This document shows positions 1 through 9,575 of a DNA stretch of 64,000 nt, piece by piece; position 1 is the stretch's first letter; every line of letters begins with the position of its first letter. The DNA lies in assembly GCF_051014445.1 (NCBI RefSeq), contig NC_135134.1, forward strand, positions 4,741,672 through 4,805,671. Reading direction: 5' to 3'. The notes under the pieces were generated by a model. The model saw only the letters and a program-made list of their open reading frames with translations, did no database searches and was not told the DNA's origin. The stretch comes from Colletes latitarsis (lineage: Eukaryota; Arthropoda; Insecta; Hymenoptera; Colletidae). The translations under genes were made by a program, and so were the position numbers.

Positions 1-2
1 GG

Positions 3-560
3 CAGGAACCTGCTTGGGGCGATTTGAAGCGCCAGGCCCGGCAGTCCGTGTTGCTCGCGTGGCAGGAGCGGCTGGCTCTGCCAACCGCGGGGCACCGGAC
101 TGTCGGGGCTGTTCGGCCACTCCTGAAGGAGTGGCAGGACAGAGGCCATGGCAGCCTCACCTACCGGCTGGCACAGGTATTTTCCGGGCATGGCAGCTTC
201 GGAAGATACCTGTGCCGGATAGGGAAGGAGCCGACGGCGCGTTGCTGCCACTGCGACGCTGAGCAGGACACGGCGGATCATACCCTGGAGGTATGCCCCG
301 CGTGGGAGGGGGAGCGCCGTGTCCTGGTCGGCGTCGTCGGGCGGGATGTCTCGCTGCCGGGCGTGGTGCGCGCCATGCTCGGCAGCGAGGAGAAGTGGAG
401 GGCCGTGGCCTCCTTCTGCGAGAACGTAATGTTGCAGAAGGAGGCCGCGGGGAGGGAGCGCGAGCTTCAGCGGCGTGCTGAAGCGCGCGCTCGTGCGGTG
501 GCCCGAGGTCGTCGCCCGGTCGCGAGGCGTCGCGGGCGGCCGCCTCGGCGTGGCGGATGA
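3..560 (+). CDS. C-terminal end of R1-type retrotransposon ORF2 (reverse transcriptase polyprotein), 5' partial
   Basis: The frame is open from the window edge to a TGA at 558-560, giving 185 codons. No start codon is assigned because the protein clearly continues upstream; the endonuclease and reverse transcriptase domains must lie outside the window. Counting from the first complete codon, residues 52-73 hold a Leu-Thr-Tyr-Arg-Leu and Gly-His-Gly...Gly-Arg-Tyr-Leu-Cys block. Residues 81, 84, 93 and 98 (Cys, Cys, His, Cys) form a CX2CX8HX4C zinc-binding module, coded at about 243-296. A WRAVASFCE-like stretch follows, then a highly basic tail of Arg/Ala repeats ending in Arg-Arg-Gly-Gly. In R1-clade elements this C-terminal Cys-His domain follows the reverse transcriptase and is thought to bind nucleic acid during target-primed reverse transcription. 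No frameshift or internal stop is seen, so the copy may be young. Overlapping frames here are shadows of this one. Confidence 0.85.
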   Translation, partial: QEPAWGDLKRQARQSVLLAWQERLALPTAGHRTVGAVRPLLKEWQDRGHGSLTYRLAQVFSGHGSFGRYLCRIGKEPTARCCHCDAEQDTADHTLEVCPAWEGERRVLVGVVGRDVSLPGVVRAMLGSEEKWRAVASFCENVMLQKEAAGRERELQRRAEARARAVARGRRPVARRRGRPPRRGG

Positions 561-614
561 CCTAGGCTGGGAGGGGGGTCCTGAGGGGTCCCTCCTCCCG
601 CCAGGCGGCGCCGG

Positions 615-659
615 GTCGGACCGGTTGGGGGTAGGAGTGCCTCCCCCTACCGGTCCGAC
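615..659 (+). repeat. 3' UTR stem-loop 1
   Basis: Arms 615-631 and 643-659 are inverted copies over 17 positions with a single T/T mismatch (626 against 648). The loop is 11 nt. The outer pairs are GTCGGACC against GGTCCGAC. Confidence 0.85.
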
Positions 660-672
660 GCAAGGGGAGGCA

Positions 673-716
673 CCCTCGGCGGTCTGGTGCGGCCATGAAC
701 GCCCGGCCGCCGAGGG
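673..716 (+). repeat. 3' UTR stem-loop 2
   Basis: Arm 673-682 (CCCTCGGCGG) is perfectly complementary to 707-716 (CCGCCGAGGG), giving a 10-bp stem around a 24-nt loop. Confidence 0.8.
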
Positions 717-785
717 GTGGAAACGGGGTCGCGGGCGGTTGCGAGTTGGGGCTCGCAGCCGCCACTAAACGCGGCCCCGGGACGG

Positions 786-822
786 ATAGCGGCGGGATGG
801 AGTGGCCCCGTCCCGCCGCTAT
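786..822 (+). repeat. 3' UTR stem-loop 3
   Basis: Arm 786-797 (ATAGCGGCGGGA) is perfectly complementary to 811-822 (TCCCGCCGCTAT), giving a 12-bp stem with a 13-nt loop. Confidence 0.85.
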
Positions 823-839
823 GAGGCAGTGTGTCTACT

Positions 840-860
840 GGGGGGACCGATTGTCCCCCC
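840..860 (+). repeat. 3' UTR stem-loop 4
   Basis: GGGGGGAC at 840-847 pairs with GTCCCCCC at 853-860 around a 5-nt loop. This makes a very short, very stable hairpin. Confidence 0.8.
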
Positions 861-869
861 GGGGGATGG

Positions 870-881
870 GCGCGAAAGCGC
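870..881 (+). repeat. 3' UTR stem-loop 5 with GAAA tetraloop
   Basis: GCGC (870-873) and GCGC (878-881) flank GAAA (874-877). This is a 4-bp GC stem capped by a GNRA-type tetraloop, a loop class known for stability and for RNA tertiary contacts. Confidence 0.65.
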
Positions 882-888
882 GGGCACG

Positions 889-934
889 GGGAGGATACCG
901 GAAGAATGCTTCGAGCGATTCCCGGTATCCTCCC
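889..934 (+). repeat. 3' UTR stem-loop 6
   Basis: Arm 889-901 (GGGAGGATACCGG) is perfectly complementary to 922-934 (CCGGTATCCTCCC). The stem is 13 bp with a 20-nt loop. Confidence 0.87.
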
Positions 935-977
935 AAAGCGTGCCGAAGGGTCACCGTGGGGTTTTTAGTGGGTAGGT

Positions 978-1005
978 CCCGCGCCTGTCGTTGTACGGGC
1001 GCGGG
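978..1005 (+). repeat. 3' UTR stem-loop 7
   Basis: CCCGCGCC at 978-985 pairs perfectly with GGCGCGGG at 998-1005, giving an 8-bp stem with a 12-nt loop. Confidence 0.75.
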
Positions 1006-1018
1006 GAATCCCACACAC

Positions 1019-1050
1019 CCCTCCCACCTCTCCCCAAGGAGGTGGGAGGG
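1019..1050 (+). repeat. 3' UTR stem-loop 8, last before the A tail
   Basis: Arm 1019-1030 (CCCTCCCACCTC with its first C outside the stem) pairs over 12 bp with GAGGTGGGAGGG at 1039-1050, around an 8-nt loop. It lies 26 nt before the A tail and is the closest hairpin to the RNA 3' end. Confidence 0.82.
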
Positions 1051-1076
1051 AGTCTTTCGAAGATTTTCCCCACGAC

Positions 1077-1095
1077 AAAAAAAAAAAAAAAAAAA
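1077..1095 (+). other. Poly(A) tail at the retrotransposon/satellite junction
   Basis: There are 19 consecutive A. Satellite sequence resumes at 1096 with GTATGTGTCTGATG, which in intact monomers is preceded by GCGAAA. Up to three A could therefore belong to the target, and the junction is fixed only to about 1092-1096. The tail marks the element's strand as +. Confidence 0.9.
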
Positions 1096-1143
1096 GTATG
1101 TGTCTGATGATGGCAAATCCCAGGCCTAACCTAACCATAACAT
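1096..1143 (+). repeat. First, truncated satellite monomer at the retrotransposon junction
   Basis: The array starts in mid-unit at GTATGTGTCTGATG and runs through the CCTAA-rich end of the monomer (CCTAACCTAACC, 1126-1137) before the next unit begins with ATGAGTTATT near 1142. The rest of the interrupted monomer is expected upstream of the element, outside this window. Confidence 0.8.
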
Positions 1144-4100
1144 GAGTTATTCTCTAAAATATTTATCGAAGCCAGGTTTAATGGACTTTTTCAGTGTGGT
1201 ACCACATTACTACGTGATCCAAACCTGAAAAAACCCAGGATCCGTTCAACAAGTATGTGAAGAATGCGAAAGTATGACCCTGATGGGGGCAAATCCCAGG
1301 CCTAATCTAGACCTAACATGCGTTATCCTCTAAAATTTTCATCAAGACCAGATTTAATGGACTGTTTCAGTGTGGTACCACATTAGTACATGATCCAAAC
1401 CAGAATAAGCCAGGGATCTGTTCAACAAGTATGTGAAAAACGCGAAAGTATGACCCTGATGGGGGCAAATCCCAGGCCTAATCTAGACCTAACATGCGTT
1501 ATCCTCTAAAATATTGATCGAAACTAGGTTTAATGGACTGTTTCAGTGTGGTACCACATTACTACGTGATCCAAACCAGAAAAACCGATGAACTGTTCAA
1601 CAAGTATGTTAAAAATGCGAAAGTATGTCCCTGATGAGGGCAAATCCCAGACCTATCCCAGACCTAACATGCGTTGTCCTCTAAAATATTGTTCGAAACC
1701 AGATTTAATGGGCTGTTTCAGTGTGGTACCACATTCCTACGTGATCCAAACCAGAAGAAGCCAGGGATCTGTTCAACAAGTATGTGAACAATGCGAAAAT
1801 ATGGCTCTGATGAGGGCAAATCCCAGGTTTAACCTAGACATAACATGCGTTATCCTCTAAAATATTCATCGAAACTAGGTTTAATTGAATGTTTCAGTGT
1901 GATACCACATTACTACGCGATCTAATCCAGAAAAAGCCCAGGTTCTAGCCATCAAGTATGAGAAATATGCGAAAGTATCAGCCCGCTGAGGGGAAATCCT
2001 AGACCTAACCCAGACCTAACATGCGTTATCGTCCAAAATATTTATCAAGACCAGATTTAATTGATTGTTTCAGTGTGGTACCGCATTCCTACGTGATCCA
2101 AACCAGAAAAAAACCAAGGATCTGTTCAACAAGTATGTGGAAAATGCGAAAGTATGTGTCTGATGAGGGCAAATCCCAGGCCCAGCCTAGACATAACATG
2201 CGTTATCCTCTAAAATATTGATCGAAACCAGGTTTAATGTACTGTTTCAGTGTGGTACCACATTACTACGAGATCCAATCCAGAAAAAGCCCAGGATCTA
2301 GCCATCAATTATGAGAAATGTGCGAATGTATGAGCCTGATGAGGGCAAATCCTAGACCTAACCCAGACCTAACATGCGTTATCCTCTAAAATATTTATCA
2401 AGACCAGATTCAATTGAATGTTTCAGTGTGGCACCACATTACTACGTGATCCAAATCAGAAAAAACCCAGGATCTGTTCAACAAGTATGTGGAGAATGCG
2501 AAAGTATGTGTCTGATGAGGGCAAATCCCAGGCCTAACCTAGACATAACATGCGTTATCATCCAAAATATTCATCGAAACCAGGTTTAATGGACTGTTTC
2601 AGTGTGGTACCACATTACAACGGGATCCAAACCAGAAAAAGGCCATAATCTGGCCATCAAGTATGAGAAATATGCGAAAGTTCGATCCTGATGAGAGCAA
2701 ATCCCAGACCTAACCTAGACCTAACATGCGTTATCCTCTAAAATATTTACCAAGACCAGATTTAATGGACTTTTTCAGTGTGGTACCACAATAGTACATG
2801 ATCCAAACCAGAATAAGCCAGGGATCTGTTCAACAAGTATGTGGAGAATGCGAAAGTATGTGTCTGATGAGGGCAAATCCCAGGCCTAATCTAGACCTAA
2901 CATGCGTTATCCTCTAAAATATTCATCGAAACTATGTTTAATTGAATGTTTCAGTGTGATACCACATTACTACGGGATCTAAACCAGAAAAAGGCCATAA
3001 TCTGGCCATCAAGTATGAGAAATATGCGAAAGTTCGATCCTGATGAGAGCAAATCCCAGACCTAACCTAGACCTAACATGAGTTATTCTCTAAAATATTT
3101 ATCAACACCAGATTTAATTGAATGTTTCAGTGTGGTACCACATTACTACGTGATCCAAACCAGAAAAAACCCACGATCTGTTCAACAAGTATGTGGAGAA
3201 TGCGAAAGTATGTGTCTGATGAGGGCAAATCCCTGGCCTTACCTTGACATAACATGCGTTATCCTCTAAAATATTCATCCAAACCAGGTTTAATGGACTG
3301 TTTCAGTCTGGTACCACATTACTACGGGATCCAAACCAGAAAAAGGCCAGAATCTGTTCAACTAGTATGTGAAAAACGCGAAACTATGAGCCTGATGAGG
3401 GGAAATCCCAGACCTATCCCAGACATAACATGCGTTGTCCTCTAAACTATTGATCGAAACCAGGTTTAAAGGACTGTTTCAGTGTGGTACCACACTACTA
3501 CGTGATCCAAATCAGAAAAAGCCAGGGATCTGTTCAACAAGTATGTGAAAAATGCGAAAATAAGACCCTGATGAGGGCAAATCACGGACCTAACCTAGAC
3601 CTAACATGAGTTATTCTCTAAAATATTCTTCGAAGCCGGGTTTAATGGACTTTTTCAGTGTGGTACCACATTACTACGTGATCCAAACCAGAAAAAACAC
3701 AGGATCCGCTCTATATGTATGTGAAGAATGCGAAAGTATGAGCCTGACGAGGGCAAATCCCAGACCTATCCCAGACATAACTTGCGATATCATCTAAAAT
3801 ATTCACCGAAACCTGTTTTAATCGACTGTTTCAGTGTGGTACCACATTACTAGGTGATCCAAACCAGAAAAAGCCCAGAATCTGGCCATCAACTATGATA
3901 AATATGCGAAAGTATGAGCCTGATGAGGGGAAATCCCAGACCTATCCCAGACATAACATGCGTTGTCCTCTAAACTATTGATCGAAACCAGGTTTAATGG
4001 ACTGTTTGAGTGTGGTACCACATTACTACGTGATCCAAACCAGAAAAAACCCAGAATCTGTCCAACAAGTATGTGAAAAACGCGAAAATATGGCCCTGAT

Positions 4101-4734
4101 GAGGGCTAGTCCCAGACCTAACCTAGACCTAACATGCGTTATCCTCTAAAATATTTATCAAGGCCAGATTTAATGGACTTTTTCAGTGTGGTACCACAAT
4201 AGTACATGATCCAAACCAGAATAAGCCAGGGACCTGTTCAACAAGTATGTGAAAAACGCGAAAGTATGACCCTGATGAGGGCAAATCCCAGGCCTAATCT
4301 AGACCTAACATGCGTTATCCTCTAAACTATTGATCGAAACTAGGTTTAATGGACTGTTTCAGTGTGGCACCACATTACTACGTGATCCAAACCAGAAAAA
4401 CCGAGGGTCTGTTCAACAAGTATGTTAAAAATGCGAAAGTATGACCCTGATGAGGGCAAATCCCAGACCTATCCCAGACCTAACATGCGTTGTCCTCTAA
4501 AATATTGATCGAAACCAGATTTAATGGACTGTTTCAGTGTGGTATCACATTACTACGTGATCTAAACCAGAAGAAGCCAGGCATCTGTTCAACAAGTATG
4601 TGAACAATGCGAAAATATGGCCCTGATGAGGGCAAGTCCCTGGTCTAACCTAGACATAACATGCGTTATCCTCTAAAATATTCATCGAAACTATGTTTAA
4701 TTGAATGTTTCAGTGTGATACCACATTACTACGG

Positions 4735-5650
4735 GATCTGAACCAGAAAAAGGCCATAATCTGGCCATCAAGTATGAGAAATATGCGAAAGTTCGATCCT
4801 GATGAGAGCAAATCCCAGACCTAACCTAGACCTAACATGAGTTATTCTCTAAAATATTTATCAAGACCAGATTTAATTGAATGTTTCAGTGTGGTACCAC
4901 ATTACTACGTGATCCAAACCAGAAAAAACCCAGGTTCTGTTCAACAAGTATGTGGAGAATGCGAAAGTATGTGTCTGATGAGGGCAAATCCCTGGCCTAA
5001 CCTAGACATAACATGCGTGATCCTCTTAAATATTCAGCGAAACCAGGTTTAATGGACTGTTTCAGTGTGGTACCACATTACTACGGGATCCAAACCAGAA
5101 TAAGCCAGGGATCTGTTCAACAAGTATGTGAAAAACGCGAAAGTATGACCCTGATGGGGGCAAATCCCAGGCCTAATCTAGACCTAACATGCGTTATCCT
5201 CTAAAATATTGATCGAAACTAGGTTTAATGGGCTGTTTCAGTGTGGTACCACATTACTACGTGATCCAGACCAGAAAAAACCCAGGATCTGTTCAACAAG
5301 TATGTGGAGAATGCGAAAGTATGTGTCTGAGGAGGGCAAATCCCTGGCCTAACCCAGACCTAACATGCGTTATCCTCTAAACTATTGATCGAAACTAGGC
5401 TTAATGGACTGTTTCAGTGTGATACCACATTACTACGTGATCCAATCCAGAAAAAGCCCAGGATCTGGCCATCAAGTATGAGAAATATGCGAAAGTATGA
5501 GCCTGCTGAGGGCAAATCCTAGACCTAACCCAGACCTAACATGCGTTATCCTCTAAAATATTTATCAAGACCAGATTTAATTGAATGTTTCAGTGTGGTA
5601 CCACATTACTACGTGATCCAAACCAGAAAAAACCCAGGATCTGTTCAACA
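4735..5650 (+). repeat. Segmental duplication A, copy 1 (partner 7198-7937)
   Basis: A run with the same private variants recurs downstream. Examples are AGGCCATAATCTGG, GTTCGATCCTGATGAGAGC, CCTGATGGGGGC and CTGAGGAGGGC. The offset is 2,463 bp on the left part and 2,287 bp on the right part, so the partner lacks one monomer. The change of offset falls inside a monomer near 4,900-5,080, as expected from an unequal exchange. Boundaries are approximate. Confidence 0.75.
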
Positions 5651-5679
5651 GGTATGTGGAGAATGCGAAAGCATGTGTC

Positions 5680-6408
5680 TGATGAGGGCAAATTCCAGGC
5701 CTAATCTAGACCTAACATGGGTTATCCTCTAAACTATTGATCGAAACTAGGTTTAATGGACTGTTTCAGTGTGGTTCCACATTACTACGTGATCCAAACC
5801 AGAAAAACCGAGGATCTGTTCAACAAGTATGTTAAAAATGCGAAAGTATGACCCTGATGAGGGCAAATCCCAGACCTATCCCAGACCTAACATGCGTTGA
5901 CCTCTAAAATATTGATCGAAACCAGATTGAATGGACTGTTTCAGTGTGGTATCACATTACTACGTGATCGAAACCAGAAGAAGCCAGGGACCTGTTCAAC
6001 AAGTATGTGGAGAATGCGAAAGTATGTGTCTGATGAGGGCAAATCCCAGGTCTAACCTAGACATAACATGCGTTATCCTCTAAAATATTCATCGAAACTA
6101 GGTTTAATTGAATGTTTCAGTGTGATACCACATTACTACGTCATCCAATCCAGAAAAAGCCCAGGTTCTAGCCATCAAGTATGAGAAATATGCGAAAGTA
6201 TGAGCACGCTGAGGGCAAATCCTAGATCTAACACTGACGTAACATGCGTTATCCTCTAAAATATTTATCAAGACCAGATTTAATTCAATGTTTCAGTGTG
6301 GTACCACATTACTACGTGATCCAAACCAGAAAAAACCCAGGATCTGTTCAACAAGTATGTGGAGAATGCGAAAGTACGAGCCTGATGAGAGCAAATCCCA
6401 GACCTAAC
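5680..6408 (+). repeat. Segmental duplication B, copy 1 (partner 8847-9575)
   Basis: The offset is 3,167 bp (18 monomers minus 1 bp). Shared rare variants include GCAAATTCCAGG, ACATGGGTTATCC, GTGGTTCCAC and AACACTGACGTAAC. The two copies read nearly alike by eye over about four monomers. Confidence 0.75.
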
Positions 6409-7197
6409 CCAGACTTAACATGCGTTATTCTGTAAAATATTGATCGAAACCAGGTTTAATGGACTGTTTCAGTGTGGTACCACATTACTACGTGATCCAA
6501 TCCAGAAAGAACCCAGGATCTGTTCAACAAGTATGTGGAGAATGCGAAAGTATGTGTCTGATGAGTGCAAATCCCTGGCCTAACCCAGACCTAACATGCG
6601 TAATCCTCTAAACTATTGATCGAAACTAGGTTTAATGGACTGTTTCAGTGTGATACCACATTACTACGTGATCCAATCCAGAAAAAGCCCAGGATCTGGC
6701 CATCAAGTATGAGAAATATGCGAAAGTATGAGCCTGCTGAGGGCAAATCCTAGACCTAACCCAGACCTAACATGCGTTATCCTCTAAAATATTTATCAAG
6801 ACCAGATTTAATTGAATGTTTCAGTGTGGTACCACATTACTACGTGATCCAAACCAGAAAGAACCCAGGATCTGTTCAACAAGTATGTGGAGAATGCGAA
6901 AGTATGTGTCTGATGAGGGCAAATCCCAGACCTAACCCAGACCTAACATGCGTTATCCTCTAAACTATTGATCGAAACTAGGTTTAATGGACTGTTTCAG
7001 TGTGGTACCACATTACTACGTGATCCAATCCAGAAAAAGCCCAGGATCTGGCCATTAAGCATGAGAAATATGCGAAAGTATGAGCCTGCTGAGGGCAAAT
7101 CCTAGACCTAACCTAGACCTAACATGCGTTATCCTCTAAAATATTTATCAAGACCAGATTTAATTGAATGTTTCAGTGTGATACCACATTACTACGG

Positions 7198-7937
7198 GAT
7201 CCAAACCAGAAAAAGGCCATAATCTGGCCATCAAGTATGAGAAATATGCGAAAGTTCGATCCTGATGAGAGCAAATCCCAGACCTAACCTAGACCTAACA
7301 TGAGTTATTCTGTAAAATATTTATCAAGACCAGATTTAATTGAATGTTTCAGTGTGGTACCACATTACTACGGGATCCAAACCAGAATAAGCCAGGGATC
7401 TGTTCAACAAGTATGTGAAAAACGCGAAAGTATGACCCTGATGGGGGCAAATCCCAGGCCTAATCTAGACCTAACATGCGTTATCCTCTAAAATATTGAT
7501 CGAAACTAGGTTTAATGGGCTGTTTCAGTGTGGTACCACATTACTACGTGATCCAGACCAGAAAAAACCCAGGATCTGTTCAACAAGTATGTGGAGAATG
7601 CGAAAGTATGTGTCTGAGGAGGGCAAATCCCTGGCCTAACCCAGACCTAACATGCGTTATCCTCTAAACTATTGATCGAAACTAGGCTTAATGGACTGTT
7701 TCAGTGTGATACCACATTACTACGTGATCCAATCCAGAAAAAGCCCAGGATCTGGCCATCAGGTATGAGAAATATGCGAAAGTGTGAGCCTGCTGAGGGC
7801 AAATCCTAGACCTAACCCAGACCTAACATGCGTTATCCTCTAAAATATTTATCAAGACCAGATTTAATTGAATGTTTCAGTGTGGTACCACATTACTACG
7901 TGATCCAAACCAGAAAAAACCCAGGATCTGTTCAACA
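7198..7937 (+). repeat. Segmental duplication A, copy 2
   Basis: This is the partner of 4735-5650. The monomer at 7300 looks like a fusion of the first half of the one at 4837 with the second half of the one at 5013: the sequence switches to the ACGGGATCC...AATAAGCC variant in mid-unit. Similarity is lost near 7,938. Confidence 0.75.
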
Positions 7938-8119
7938 AGTATGTTAAAAATGCGAAAGTATGACCCTGATGAGGGCAAATCCCAGACCTATCCCAGACCT
8001 AACATGCGTTGTCCTCTAAAATATTGATCGAAACCAGGTTTAATCGACGGTTTCAGAGTGGTACCACATTACTACGTGATCCAAACCAGAAAAAGCCCAG
8101 AATCTGGCCATCAACTATG

Positions 8120-8858
8120 AGAAATATGCGAAAGTATGAGCCTGCTGAGGGCAAATCCTAGACCTAACCCAGATCTAACATGCGTTATCCTCTAAAATAT
8201 TTATCAAGACCAGATTTAATTGAATGTTTCAGTATGGTACCACATTAGTACATGATCCAAACCACAATAAGCCAGGGTTCTGTTCAACAAGTATGTGAAA
8301 AACGCGAGAGTATGACCCTGATGAGAGCAAATCCCAGACCTAACCAAGACTTAACATGCGTTATTCTGTAAAATATTGATCGAAACCTGGTTTAGTGGAC
8401 TGTTTAAGTGTGGCACCACATTACTACGTGATCCAGACCAGAAAAAACCCAGCATCTGTTCAACAAGTATGTGAAAAACGCGAAACTATGAGCCTGATGA
8501 GGGCAAATCCCAGACCTATCCCAGACATAACTTGCGTTATCCTCTAAAATATTGATCGAAACCAGGTTTAATGGACTGTTTCAGTGTGGTATCACATTGG
8601 TACGTGATCCAATCCAGAAAAAGCCCAGGATCTGGCCATCAAGTATGAGAAATATGCGAAAGTATGAGCCTGCTGAGGGCAAATCCTAGACCTAACCCAG
8701 ATCTAACATGCGTTATCCTCTAAAATATTTATCAAGACCAGATTTAATTGAATGTTTCAGTGTGGTACCACATTAGTACATGATCCAAACCACAATAAGC
8801 CAGGGTTCTGTTCAACAAGTATGTGAAAAACGCGAGAGTATGACCCTGATGAGGGCAA
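8120..8858 (+). repeat. Local 3-monomer duplication
   Basis: About 8,120-8,330 recurs at 8,648-8,858, offset 528 bp (three monomers). Both carry the unusual CCAGATCTAAC, CACAATAAGCC and GCGAGAGTATG variants. Confidence 0.72.
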
Positions 8859-9575
8859 ATTCCAGGCCTAATCTAGACCTAACATGGGTTATCCTCTAAA
8901 CTATTGATCGAAACTAGGTTTAATGGACTGTTTCAGTGTGGTTCCACATTACTACGTGATCCAAACCAGAAAAACCGAGGATCTGTTCAAAAAGTATGTT
9001 AAAAATGCGAAAGTATGACCCTGATGAGGGCAAATCCCAGACCTATCCCAGACCTAACATGCGTTGACCTCTAAAATATTGATCGAAACCAGATTGAATG
9101 GACTGTTTCAGTGTGGTATCACATTACTACGAGATCGAAACCAGAAGAAGCCAGGGACCTGTTCAACAAGTATGTGGAGAATGCGAAAGTATGTGTCTGA
9201 TGAGGGCAAATCCCAGGTCTAACCTAGACATAACATGCGTTATCCTCTAAAATATTCATCGAAACTAGGTTTAATTGAATGTTTCAGTGTGATACCACAT
9301 TACTACGTCATCCAATCCAGAAAAAGCCCAGGTTCTAGCCATCAAGTATGAGAAATATGCGAAAGTATGAGCCCGCTGAGGGCAAATCCTAGATCTAACA
9401 CTGACGTAACATGCGTTATCCTCTAAAATATTTATCAAGACCAGATTTAATTCAATGTTTCAGTGTGGTACCACATTACTACGTGATCCAAACCAGAAAA
9501 AACCCAGGATCTGTTCAACAAGTATGTGGAGAATGCGAAAGTACGAGCCTGATGAGAGCAAATCCCAGACCTAAC
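8847..9575 (+). repeat. Segmental duplication B, copy 2
   Basis: This is the partner of 5680-6408. The last monomer of the block is itself repeated once in tandem: the segment with AAAGTACGAGCCTGATGAGAG at about 9,536 recurs 176 bp further on. Confidence 0.72.

Larger units (their letters stand above)
561..1076 (+). other. Retrotransposon 3' UTR, GC-rich and rich in inverted repeats
   Basis: This is the noncoding segment between the ORF2 stop and the A tail. Several short open frames on both strands arise from its high GC content; they carry no recognisable protein motif and cross the inverted repeats, so they are not called as genes. No AATAAA signal is seen near the end. At least eight perfect or near-perfect inverted repeats follow one another between 615 and 1050 and are listed separately. 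In target-primed reverse transcription the element's own RT recognises the 3' end of its RNA, so a structured 3' UTR is plausibly functional. That role here is inferred. Confidence 0.8.
1..1095 (+). mobile_element. 3' end of an R1-clade-like non-LTR retrotransposon
   Basis: This is the 3' terminal part of a non-LTR (LINE-type) retrotransposon, cut by the left edge of the window. It has three parts in order: the end of the ORF2 reading frame, a ~516-bp GC-rich 3' UTR and a 19-A tail. The right end directly abuts the 176-bp satellite, in mid-monomer. Base composition changes abruptly from strongly GC-rich to AT-rich at the A tail. The C-terminal protein motif and the poly(A) end fit the R1 clade, which includes R1, TRAS, SART and Waldo-type elements; many of these insert at fixed sequences. 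The 5' end is outside the window, so target-site duplication and full length cannot be judged. The insertion itself is clear; the exact family assignment is inference. Confidence 0.88.

Noticed and set aside
1077..1095. Sequencing or assembly poly(A) artefact at the junction
   Set aside because: The A run sits exactly between a coherent retrotransposon 3' end and a satellite monomer in mid-unit, as expected for a LINE-type insertion.
475..1129. Several frames of 60-144 codons on both strands in the retrotransposon 3' UTR
   Set aside because: They lie in very GC-rich DNA where stops are rare, run across perfect hairpins and even into the A tail, and show no protein motif.
3078..3269. Recurrent ~63-codon open frame starting ATGCGTTATCC or ATGAGTTATTC in many monomers, as a possible small protein family
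   Set aside because: It is the longest frame of the 176-bp unit read through once. It recurs only because the unit recurs, stops fall at a fixed place in the next unit, many copies are broken by stops or lost starts, and 176 is not a multiple of 3. No ribosome-binding or codon-bias evidence supports it.
4735..9575. Array-wide higher-order repeat with a single period
   Set aside because: Offsets between matching blocks differ (2,287, 2,463, 3,167 bp and others) and no period holds over the whole array.
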